Assembly: GCA_036394315.1 (NCBI GenBank) | Contig: DASWFI010000082.1 | Coordinates: forward strand, 1-6,343 | Direction: 5' to 3' | Length of the DNA: 6,343 nt | Source: DASWFI01 sp036394315 | GTDB lineage: Bacteria > Patescibacteriota > Doudnabacteria > UBA920 > O2-02-FULL-48-8 | Shown: positions 1 through 5,763 of the stretch, piece by piece | Layout of the letters: each line of letters opens with the position of its first letter | Position numbering within the stretch: the stretch's first letter is position 1 | Made by a program: the position numbers and the translations under genes | The notes under the pieces: model-generated | Seen by the model: only the letters and a program-made list of their open reading frames with translations | What the model was told of the DNA's origin: nothing | The model's database searches: none

Positions 1-192
1 AATATGGACATGGTCATCACCAGTGTTGATATTATCAAAATACAAATCAGGATACTGTCTTTGGACTTCATACAGGAATTTGATCAGTTCAGATCGGACA
101 TAGTGCTTGAGGATCTTGCGACGGTATTTTGTGCCCCAAACGATATGATATTGGATTTGATATACACTATGATTTAACTGCCGAATTCTCAT
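1..192 (-). CDS. tnpA: IS200/IS605-family transposase TnpA, N-terminal part (runs off the window)
   Basis: This is a single-strand DNA transposase that would cut and rejoin element ends through a phosphotyrosine intermediate. Translating 192 to 1 gives 64 residues with no stop. They begin MRIRQLNHSVYQIQYHIVWG, followed by TKYRRK, the usual N-terminal strand of the family (a YHIVW(G/C)TKYR pattern). The visible part ends in DDHVHI (residues 59-64), whose HVH is the metal-binding HUH motif. The catalytic tyrosine lies further on and is not visible. The ATG at 192-190 fits the family's normal start. No Shine-Dalgarno sequence precedes it; a 10-bp hairpin ends 8 nt upstream instead. In IS200, structure in this position limits transposase translation, and a similar role here is possible. 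Confidence 0.9.
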   Translation of the reverse strand, partial: MRIRQLNHSVYQIQYHIVWGTKYRRKILKHYVRSELIKFLYEVQRQYPDLYFDNINTGDDHVHI

Positions 193-200
193 GCTAACAG

Positions 201-225
201 CTTAACATGCAAAAAGCATGTTAAG
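201..225 (-). repeat. Perfect 10-bp hairpin directly upstream of tnpA
   Basis: CTTAACATGC (201-210) and GCATGTTAAG (216-225) are exact reverse complements around a 5-nt loop, which is U5 in the tnpA-sense RNA. The stem ends 8 nt before the tnpA ATG, so it would sit in the messenger leader next to the ribosome entry site. A role in keeping transposase expression low is inferred from IS200, not shown here. Confidence 0.65.
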
Positions 226-233
226 CCATTCAT

Positions 234-253
234 CCCCGGGCTAAAGCCCGGGG
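234..253. repeat. GC-rich 8-bp hairpin, probable IS left-end recognition structure
   Basis: CCCCGGGC (234-241) and GCCCGGGG (246-253) form a perfect 8-bp stem around a TAAA loop. Its place just outside the transposase gene matches the sub-terminal left-end hairpin bound by TnpA in IS200/IS605 elements. A near-identical structure should be present at the other end of the element, outside this window. Confidence 0.65.
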
Positions 254-275
254 TTTCCTGTAATGAAATGAAAAC

Positions 276-300
276 GGGTGCAGGCCTGCGGCCCACACCC
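276..300 (-). terminator. Intrinsic terminator for the minus-strand GC-rich gene
   Basis: In minus-strand RNA, GGGUGUGGGCC pairs with GGCCUGCACCC around a GCA loop. This gives 11 continuous pairs, two of them G-U wobbles, followed by G-UUUU-C. In plus-strand RNA those two wobble positions become C-A mismatches that split the stem, so the structure is directional. It starts 28 nt after the stop codon at 329-331. The U-tract is short, so efficiency is uncertain. Confidence 0.6.
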
Positions 301-328
301 TGCGAAACGAAAGACGACGAACTCGAAG

Positions 329-781
329 CTACCGCTGGGTCCCTGCGCTTGCCGTCTCCGGCTGGTAGTTGGTGATCTGCTGGATCTCTCCACGTACCTC
401 GTTGTCGGTGCGGCCGTACTTGCGAGCGATCTCGCTGATCACCCGCGGGTCAGTCTCCACTTGCCTTGCCCTGGCGATGAACGAGTTCCAGAAGTTGCGC
501 AGCTGCGGTGTTTGGATGAACGCGTTCATCGCGCGGCGGTGCTTTTCATCGAACTTGGTACCCGCTTCCAGCGTGCGGAAGTACCTTGCAGCGTCCGTCA
601 GCTCTGTCGGCCTGACGTTGCTGGCAGCGGAGATCTTGTCGAGTACGGCCTCGTCGTTGACGAGCCGATCGATTTCGGATACGAACTGCTGCCGAGTTTC
701 CGTCACCTGTGACAGAGTCAGCAAAGTCGTAGCCACTTCCATCTCCCGCTGCGTGAGTCCCGTCTTTTCGTTGGTGCTCAT
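329..781 (-). CDS. GC-rich orphan protein of 150 residues, function unknown
   Basis: I do not recognise the family. The 150-residue product is soluble-looking, has no cysteine, no signal peptide and no membrane segment, and is rich in charged residues and Gln. Most of it looks helical, with a low-complexity tail (residues 139-150) ending in a TQR stop. Support for this being a real gene: GGAGG lies 6 nt before the ATG, a promoter and leader hairpin lie upstream, a directional terminator lies downstream, and the amino acid composition is sensible. By hand count 118 of its 150 codons end in G or C, about 79 percent, against roughly half for the first 60 codons of glgA. This suggests recent transfer or unusually strong codon selection. 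Two long plus-strand frames overlap it but have no ribosome site and follow from the GC-rich sequence. It is divergent from glgP. Confidence 0.75.
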   Translation of the reverse strand: MSTNEKTGLTQREMEVATTLLTLSQVTETRQQFVSEIDRLVNDEAVLDKISAASNVRPTELTDAARYFRTLEAGTKFDEKHRRAMNAFIQTPQLRNFWNSFIARARQVETDPRVISEIARKYGRTDNEVRGEIQQITNYQPETASAGTQR

Positions 782-787
782 TCCCTG

Positions 788-792
788 CCTCC
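788..792 (-). promoter_or_regulatory. Strong Shine-Dalgarno site of the GC-rich gene
   Basis: On the minus strand GGAGG is followed by a 6-nt spacer and the ATG at 781-779. This is the best ribosome site in the window and fixes the start of the orphan gene. glgP and glgA have no comparable site. Confidence 0.8.
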
Positions 793-810
793 GTTTGCCT
801 TTTGAACTCT

Positions 811-834
811 TGCCCGACTAAGGATTAGTCGGCA
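811..834 (-). promoter_or_regulatory. Leader hairpin or operator-like palindrome before the orphan gene
   Basis: CCGACTAA (814-821) and TTAGTCGG (825-832) are exact reverse complements around GGA. With one bulged base the stem extends to TGC/GCA, ten pairs in all. With the promoter at 846-874 and a predicted RNA start near 839, the structure covers about +5 to +29 of the transcript. It could be a stabilising 5' hairpin, a regulatory RNA stem, or a double-stranded operator for a dimeric repressor. The sequence does not decide between these. Confidence 0.55.
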
Positions 835-845
835 CTCAACAATGT

Positions 846-874
846 ATGTTACCAGAGATGGCTTACATTTTCAA
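846..874 (-). promoter_or_regulatory. Predicted sigma70-type promoter for the orphan gene
   Basis: Read on the minus strand: -35 TTGAAA (874-869, five of six consensus bases), a 17-nt spacer, then an extended -10 TGG-TAACAT (854-846; the hexamer matches four of six). Transcription would start near 839, giving a leader of about 58 nt that holds the hairpin and the GGAGG site. Confidence 0.55.
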
Positions 875-1005
875 GCAGTTGAGTAGGACATATTGACGAA
901 TTTTGGGCAAAAAAATTGTAGAAGGTTATAAGTGGCTCTGAATTCACTCGCAATTAAGCCTTAAGATCTGTGGTTAACAAAAAAGTTAGGTTCAAATTTT
1001 CAACG

Positions 1006-1034
1006 TTCCCAATACTAGCGTTTTTTGGTATGAT
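1006..1034 (+). promoter_or_regulatory. Predicted extended -10 promoter of the glgP operon, near-leaderless
   Basis: The extended -10 TGG-TATGAT (1026-1034; the hexamer matches five of six) follows a weak -35 TTCCCA (1006-1011, four of six) at a 17-nt spacing. The predicted RNA start near 1041 is only about 8 nt before the glgP ATG at 1049, and no Shine-Dalgarno sequence is present. An alternative weaker promoter, TTGGGC (903-908) with TATAAG (927-932) at an 18-nt spacing, would give a normal leader. The small inverted repeat TTAAG-C-CTTAA at 954-964 could be an operator, but it is short. Confidence 0.5.
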
Positions 1035-1048
1035 TAGCTTAACATCAA

Positions 1049-2761
1049 ATGTCAGACTACCAGATTCAAACCGAGAATTTAGCATTTAAAACTTTGGAGG
1101 GTCGACCCATAGCTTTTTTTTGTGCTGAGTACGGTTTGGAGGATTTCATGCCGGCGTACGCGGGAGGCTTAGGGGTGTTGGCAGGAGACTTATTTATGGA
1201 AGCAGGCACGCAAGGCGTGCCTTTTGTGGCTATGGGCTTGTTTTATCATCATGGCTTCGCTACGTACACCCCGAATTCCAAGGATGAGGAAACTTATCTA
1301 AACCCTCAGGACGCCGGATTCGCGCTTTTGAAAACCAGCGATGGCCAACCTGTGGAAGTGCAGGTGCAAGCCATGGATCGGATGATCCACGTCCAAGTTT
1401 GGGCTAGGATTTACAAGAGCGCTCATATGTTACTTCTAGACACTGACGTCGAACCTAACTCTCCAGAAGATCGAAAGATTACTGATTATTTGTATCCGGC
1501 GGATGTCGAGAAAAAACTTCTGCAGGAAATCGTCCTGGGTTTGGGCGGCACGCAATTACTTCGTCAACTTAATATCTCACCCAGCGTTTATCATTTGAAC
1601 GAAGGGCACACGGCTTTGGTGGCCTTAGGCTTACTCTCGCAGCATATGTTGGATCATCCGGAAGAGCCGGGATTACATACAGCCTTGGATAAAATTAGAA
1701 CTCAGATCGTGGCCACGAAGCATACTGTGCTTGCAGCAGCGGGGATTTATGCCGATCGACAATTGTTGGTAAAAGTCATGGGTGGATTTTTCAAAAAACA
1801 CAATATTAATTTTGACGACTTTTTCGTTTTAGGATCAAAATCATCTGATCCTAATTATTTTTCCACCACCCGGTTTTTATTGAGAGTCACTCATCGGACA
1901 AACGCAGTCAGCATGCTTCACGCAATTTTTGAAAAACGGATTCATCCGGAAAGCCAGCTCATACCCATCACCAACGGTGTCAATCGGCAGCGCTGGGCTC
2001 TCCCGCAGCTTTCTTATAAATCCATGAAGTTGTCAGATTTGGAATTATGGAAAATTCATGACCAACAGCGGCAGCAATTGATCGGCAAGGTGCAGGAATA
2101 CACGGGAAAAAAACTGGATGCAGACGCTTTAACCGTAGTCTGGGCCAAGCGCTTCGCCAGTTATAAGCGGCTGGCAGTTTTATTCAGCAATCCGGAACGC
2201 CTGGCGAAAATAGTGGCAAACAAGGATTATCCGGTTAATTTTATCATTGCAGGCAATGCCAGCATCGTGGATCCGGATGGACGCGAACTGCTGGATAGGA
2301 TTTTGGGTTTTACGAGTGACCTGAAGTTTGCCGATCATATCGTATACTTGCCGAAATACTCCATTACGATAGCGCAGGAGTTGACTCGCGGGGCGGATGT
2401 CTGGCTAAATACACCTATACGGGGCAAGGAAGCTTCGGGTACCAGCGGCATGAAAGCCGGCCTCAATGGCGCCTTGCAATTTTCTATCTCTGATGGCTGG
2501 ATCGAAGAGGTGGACCTGAGTGACAAGGGCTGGATTTTGCCGGATGAAAATATTGAAGAAAAGTTTTATGATATTCTGGAACAGCAAATCGTGCCTATGT
2601 TTTATAATCGGACGAATGATTTGCCTACTGATTGGATCAAGCGCATGCGCAATACTATCTATATCGTCAATGAACAATACACCACTCGGCGTATGTTGGA
2701 AGAATATCTTAATCGATTATATTTTCCTTCCCCTGATAAACTGTATAAGCTTTCCAAATAA
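1049..2761 (+). CDS. glgP: Short alpha-glucan (glycogen) phosphorylase, GT35 family
   Basis: This enzyme splits terminal alpha-1,4-linked glucose from glycogen-like glucan with phosphate, releasing glucose-1-phosphate in the cytoplasm, with pyridoxal phosphate (PLP) as cofactor. Visible landmarks are the glycine-rich loop GGLGVLAGD (39-47), HLNEGH (182-187), RTNAVSMLH (283-291), PITNGV (306-311), and WAKRFASYKR (365-374), whose R368 and K373 match the phosphate-site Arg and Lys of the family. DVWLNTPIRGK (450-460) leads into EASGTSGMK (461-469), where K469 is the expected PLP-binding lysine. At 570 residues it is much shorter than rabbit or E. coli phosphorylase (over 790). It resembles the compact bacterial and archaeal type that lacks the N-terminal allosteric region, so allosteric control is unlikely. 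It is the first gene of the operon, with glgA 23 nt downstream. A run of eight T at 1114-1121 is a possible slippage site, but the frame is intact. Confidence 0.93.
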   Translation: MSDYQIQTENLAFKTLEGRPIAFFCAEYGLEDFMPAYAGGLGVLAGDLFMEAGTQGVPFVAMGLFYHHGFATYTPNSKDEETYLNPQDAGFALLKTSDGQPVEVQVQAMDRMIHVQVWARIYKSAHMLLLDTDVEPNSPEDRKITDYLYPADVEKKLLQEIVLGLGGTQLLRQLNISPSVYHLNEGHTALVALGLLSQHMLDHPEEPGLHTALDKIRTQIVATKHTVLAAAGIYADRQLLVKVMGGFFKKHNINFDDFFVLGSKSSDPNYFSTTRFLLRVTHRTNAVSMLHAIFEKRIHPESQLIPITNGVNRQRWALPQLSYKSMKLSDLELWKIHDQQRQQLIGKVQEYTGKKLDADALTVVWAKRFASYKRLAVLFSNPERLAKIVANKDYPVNFIIAGNASIVDPDGRELLDRILGFTSDLKFADHIVYLPKYSITIAQELTRGADVWLNTPIRGKEASGTSGMKAGLNGALQFSISDGWIEEVDLSDKGWILPDENIEEKFYDILEQQIVPMFYNRTNDLPTDWIKRMRNTIYIVNEQYTTRRMLEEYLNRLYFPSPDKLYKLSK

Positions 2762-2784
2762 TTTAAGTTTAAACCTCGAAATTT

Positions 2785-4281
2785 ATGAATAAACCTGCTG
2801 TAAAAATTTTATTTGTCGCATCAGAAGCCGAGCCATTCGCCCGCGCCGGGGGCTTGGGTTCGGTCATGTACTCTTTGCCTGCGGCTATGAACGAGATCGG
2901 GTATGACGCCAGAGTGATGATACCTCGCTACTTGACCATAGATGAAAAAATTCACGGAATAGTCATGGAAAAAGAAGGTATTCAAGTACCCACTGGCAAC
3001 AGTAAGGGTGATGAATACCTGCTCTGTAATGTGAAAAAATATATTGGCGGCACTTCGGTTGCGCAGCCCACTACTACTTATTTTCTGGAAAACGAGGAAT
3101 ATTATGAAAAACGCGCAAACATCTACGGGTATACGGATGATCCAATACGCTGGGCCCTGCTGTCGCGCGGGGTTCTGGAATTTTTGAAAGTGTCGGAATG
3201 GGTGCCGGACCTGATTATATGCGCTGACTGGCAGACCGGCTATTTGCCTAATTTCTTAAAAGTTTATTACCGGGAAGACCCCATACTCTCCGGCATCAGA
3301 ACTATTTTTTCTATTCACAATCTTTCTTATCAGGGATCTTTCAATCATCGTTTTATCCAGCCAAACGAAACCGATACCGGGGAATCGCGTATTCCGGGAT
3401 TTGATGATCCCAAGTTAGCCAAGATTAATGGCATGAAAAGAGGAATAATTTACGCGGATTTGATCAACACAGTGTCGCCGACCTATGCCAAGGAAATCAT
3501 GACGCCAGAATTCGGAGAGGGTTTAGAGGAACTTCTGCAAAAAAGAAAATCCGGCGTATATGGCATCATCAACGGCATTGATTATGATTTGTGGAATCCG
3601 GAAGCTGACGATTTGATCAAACACCATTTTTCGCATAAAAAATTGGATGTTCGCGGCAAAAATAAGGAATTTTTGCAGAAAAAATTTAAATTACCGAATG
3701 ATCCGGAAACATTTTTAGTAAGTCTCGTTTCCCGGATGAGTACGCAGAAAGGTTTTGATTTAATCGAGCCAGTCATCAGATCATTATTAAGAGAACTTCG
3801 CATGCAATTGGTGGTCGTGGGAGAGGGCGATACCACATATATGAAGCTGTTCCAGGATTTGCAGAAAGAGTTTCCCGAACAAGTAGCTGCGAATTTGAAG
3901 TTTGATCAAGTTATGCCGCACATGATATTTGCGGGAGCGGATGCGTTGCTCGTGCCGTCGCGTTATGAGCCTTCCGGATTGACGCAAATGGAAGCCATGC
4001 ATTTTGGCACCATCCCCATAGTCCGGAAAACTGGGGGACTGGCGGATACTGTGACGGATTTTTCTCCGCAAAATGAAAGCAGCACCGGGTTTATTTTTGA
4101 AAAAATCGATTCTTTCTCCATGACCATCGCCATCGTGCGGGCATACGAGAATTTTCAGAACAAACTTACCTGGCAAGAATTACAAAAAAGAGCGATGCAG
4201 CAGGATTTTTCCTGGCAGAATTCCGCCAAGCAATACGAAAAAATAATTCACAAAGCCGAGCGTGTCGATCCCGAAATTTGA
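2785..4281 (+). CDS. glgA: Glycogen synthase, GT5 family
   Basis: The product adds glucose from ADP- or UDP-glucose to the non-reducing end of an alpha-1,4-glucan. Its 498 residues match the usual bacterial GlgA length (about 480). It shows a GT-B fold. The N-terminal half has KILFVASEAEPFARAGGLG (7-25), ADWQTGYLP (147-155), FSIHNLSYQGSF (175-186, H178 being the family's catalytic-site His) and INGIDYDLWNPE (262-273). The C-terminal half has SRMSTQKG (316-323, with R317 and K322), SRYEPSGLTQMEAM (392-405) and RKTGGLADTV (414-423). Two details are unusual for a bacterial GlgA: the KTGGL nucleotide-sugar motif reads RAGGL (Arg20 for Lys), and E395 and E403 form a complete E-x7-E motif where many bacterial GlgAs have Tyr at the second place. 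The start gives the standard N-terminus; no Shine-Dalgarno sequence is seen. The next gene overlaps it by 20 nt. Confidence 0.94.
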   Translation: MNKPAVKILFVASEAEPFARAGGLGSVMYSLPAAMNEIGYDARVMIPRYLTIDEKIHGIVMEKEGIQVPTGNSKGDEYLLCNVKKYIGGTSVAQPTTTYFLENEEYYEKRANIYGYTDDPIRWALLSRGVLEFLKVSEWVPDLIICADWQTGYLPNFLKVYYREDPILSGIRTIFSIHNLSYQGSFNHRFIQPNETDTGESRIPGFDDPKLAKINGMKRGIIYADLINTVSPTYAKEIMTPEFGEGLEELLQKRKSGVYGIINGIDYDLWNPEADDLIKHHFSHKKLDVRGKNKEFLQKKFKLPNDPETFLVSLVSRMSTQKGFDLIEPVIRSLLRELRMQLVVVGEGDTTYMKLFQDLQKEFPEQVAANLKFDQVMPHMIFAGADALLVPSRYEPSGLTQMEAMHFGTIPIVRKTGGLADTVTDFSPQNESSTGFIFEKIDSFSMTIAIVRAYENFQNKLTWQELQKRAMQQDFSWQNSAKQYEKIIHKAERVDPEI

Positions 4282-5509
4282 TTTAGCGGTAGTGGGTGGA
4301 GGACCGGCGGGCATGATGGCGGCAGGGCGTGCGGCGTCTTTGGGTGCCAAGGTGGTATTGATCGAAAAAAATACCAAATTGGGCAAAAAATTGATTATTA
4401 CCGGAGGTGGGCGGTGCAATATCACCAACGCTGAACTGGACATAAGAAAAATGGTGGCGCAATATGGCCGCAAAGGCAAGTCATTATTCGGTTCCTTCAC
4501 TCGATTCGGTGTAGCAGAAACTTTTGATTTTTTTGAGAGCAGAGGTCTTAAGCTTAAAGTTGAGGCGGAAAAAAGAGCGTTTCCCCAAAGCAACAAAGCC
4601 CAAGACGTCTGGAAAGTCATAGTTGATTATATGAAGCAGGGTAAGGTGGAAATAGTTTATAACGCGGCCATGACAGGATTCAACGCTGACCGTGGCCGGA
4701 TAATAGGGATCAGCACCAAAAAAGGAGAGATTACCGCCAATAACTACGTTTTGGCCACTGGCGGCAAATCAAGACCAGAAACAGGGTCCACAGGAGAAGG
4801 TTTTGAATTTCTAAAGCAAATCGGACACACTGTGGAAGAATCAGACTCCGCCCTGGTACCTGTGAAGACCTCGGAAGCTTGGGCGCATGATTTGGCGGGT
4901 TTGAGTTTTCACGATGTCGGGCTTACTATTTTCCAGGATGGGAAGAAACAAGACAGCCGAGTGGGCAAATTTCTTTTTACTCATTTTGGGTTAAGCGGGC
5001 CGCTGGTGTTGAATATGAGCAAAAATATTTCTGAGCTTTTTAAATACGCGCCGGTAGATTTGCAGATCGATCTGTATCCCGCTCTTGATATTCCGAGTTT
5101 GGATAAGAAAGTTTTGGAGAATTTAGGTAAATTTCAAAATAAAAAAATCAAAAACAGTCTGGGTACTATGGTTCCTCCCAGAATGATCAGCGCTTTATTA
5201 ACACTAGCGGGCATCGATCCGGAAAAAGAAGTAAATGTTTTAACGAAACCTGAGCGGCTGAAGATGGTTAAATTTATAAAATCCCTGCCTTTAACCGTAG
5301 CGGGTTTCTTAGGAACAGAAAAAGCCATTGTCACATCCGGCGGGGTGTCGCTGAAGGAAATAGATTTTAAAACCATGCGCTCAAAATTATATTCAAATCT
5401 TTTTTTGGCCGGTGATGTGCTCAACTTTGACCGTCCAACAGGGGGATTTAGTCTGCAGATCTGCTGGACTACCGGATACCTGGCCGGTGAAAATAGTACT
5501 ATAATATGA
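4262..5509 (+). CDS. BaiN/HI0933-type FAD-dependent oxidoreductase
   Basis: A flavoprotein of the HI0933/YhiN family, variously annotated as NAD(P)/FAD-dependent oxidoreductase, BaiN-like, or aminoacetone-oxidase-like. Its physiological substrate is not established for most members. Its 415 residues match the family length. Motifs seen: the dinucleotide-binding GGGPAG (12-17) with acidic E35 at the end of the second strand, GKKLIITGGGRCNIT (41-55, a family signature), ATGGKSRPETGSTGEG (165-180), FTHFGLSGP (239-247), TSGGVSLKEID (358-368) and the C-terminal FAD site LAGDVLNFDRPTGGFSLQ (382-399). The GTG at 4262 is the only reasonable start: an in-frame TAA lies at 4244-4246, and GTG is the first start codon after it. 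It overlaps glgA by 20 nt, so the two are probably translationally coupled. It ends in an ATGA overlap with the next gene. The link to glycogen genes may be only co-transcription. Confidence 0.93.
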   Translation: MSIPKFDLAVVGGGPAGMMAAGRAASLGAKVVLIEKNTKLGKKLIITGGGRCNITNAELDIRKMVAQYGRKGKSLFGSFTRFGVAETFDFFESRGLKLKVEAEKRAFPQSNKAQDVWKVIVDYMKQGKVEIVYNAAMTGFNADRGRIIGISTKKGEITANNYVLATGGKSRPETGSTGEGFEFLKQIGHTVEESDSALVPVKTSEAWAHDLAGLSFHDVGLTIFQDGKKQDSRVGKFLFTHFGLSGPLVLNMSKNISELFKYAPVDLQIDLYPALDIPSLDKKVLENLGKFQNKKIKNSLGTMVPPRMISALLTLAGIDPEKEVNVLTKPERLKMVKFIKSLPLTVAGFLGTEKAIVTSGGVSLKEIDFKTMRSKLYSNLFLAGDVLNFDRPTGGFSLQICWTTGYLAGENSTII

Positions 5510-5763
5510 AGCGGAGTAAAAAAGTAAAATACTATTTTTATATTCTCAAATGCAAAGACGGATCATTGTATTCGGGAATCGCGAGGAATCCCGCCAACAG
5601 AGAGCATTTGCATAATGTGGGCAAGGGTTCTATATATGTTCGCACGCATGGCGGCGGGAAGATTATTTATCAGGAAGAACTTTCGACTCAATCCCAGGCC
5701 TTAAAGCGGGAGATAGAGGTAAAGAAATGGCCGAGGGCGAGAAAGCTAAAATTACTCAAATGA
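5506..5763 (+). CDS. Small GIY-YIG domain protein (UPF0213/YhbQ-like)
   Basis: An 85-residue protein made of one GIY-YIG nuclease fold. The diagnostic parts are FYILKCKDGSLYSGI (11-25, the two GIY/YIG strands in the YhbQ style), then R33, H36-N37, GKG (39-41) and Y44, and KREIEVKKW (67-75), whose E69 or E71 fits the family's metal-binding Glu. This single-domain group has weak or undefined DNA nuclease activity in better-studied bacteria, and its substrate here is unknown. A second Arg usual before the active-site helix (often R-R) is Asn32 here, and the helix is unusually rich in His and Asn, so activity may be altered. It starts in the ATGA shared with the flavoprotein stop and ends in an ATGA shared with the next gene. 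No Shine-Dalgarno site is seen, so re-initiation is likely. Confidence 0.85.
   Translation: MKRSKKVKYYFYILKCKDGSLYSGIARNPANREHLHNVGKGSIYVRTHGGGKIIYQEELSTQSQALKREIEVKKWPRARKLKLLK

Larger units (their letters stand above)
1..263 (-). mobile_element. Left end of an IS200/IS605-family element (partial)
   Basis: The stretch holds the first 64 codons of a Y1 HUH transposase plus about 70 nt upstream with two perfect hairpins. In this family the left end carries a sub-terminal hairpin recognised as single-stranded DNA, and the element lacks terminal inverted repeats and target duplications. On the minus strand a TTAC tetranucleotide (263 to 260) lies 6 nt outside the outer hairpin. TTAC is the cleavage sequence known for IS608, so I place the element boundary there, but this is inference. 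The other end of the element lies outside the window, so whether it is complete cannot be judged. Confidence 0.7.

Noticed and set aside
201..225. Five-codon open frame (ATG to TAA) inside the hairpin upstream of tnpA, as a leader peptide
   Set aside because: It has no ribosome site, and the ATG arises from the palindromic stem itself. Such short frames are expected by chance.
278..821. Two long plus-strand open frames (278-712 and 369-821) opposite the GC-rich gene
   Set aside because: Neither has a ribosome site or a recognisable protein. GC-rich sequence lacks stop codons on the opposite strand, and the promoter, GGAGG site and directional terminator all support the minus strand.
200..1045. 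AGCTTAACAT near the transposase hairpin (199-208) and again before glgP (1036-1045), as possible flanking repeats
   Set aside because: About twenty 10-nt matches are expected by chance in a window of this size, and IS200/IS605 elements do not make target duplications.
2767..2774. GTTTAAAC palindrome between glgP and glgA, as a terminator or operator
   Set aside because: It is 8 nt, AT-rich and has no loop or T-tract, so it cannot form a useful stem. The spacing favours co-transcription.
2335..4620. Several minus-strand open frames opposite glgP, glgA and the flavoprotein gene
   Set aside because: They lie entirely or mostly opposite genes with strong family motifs and look like unrelated shadow translations.
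5500..5505. Perfect TATAAT just before the GIY-YIG start, as an internal promoter
   Set aside because: No -35 match at 16-18 nt is convincing, and transcription would begin inside the GIY-YIG coding region, after its ATG.
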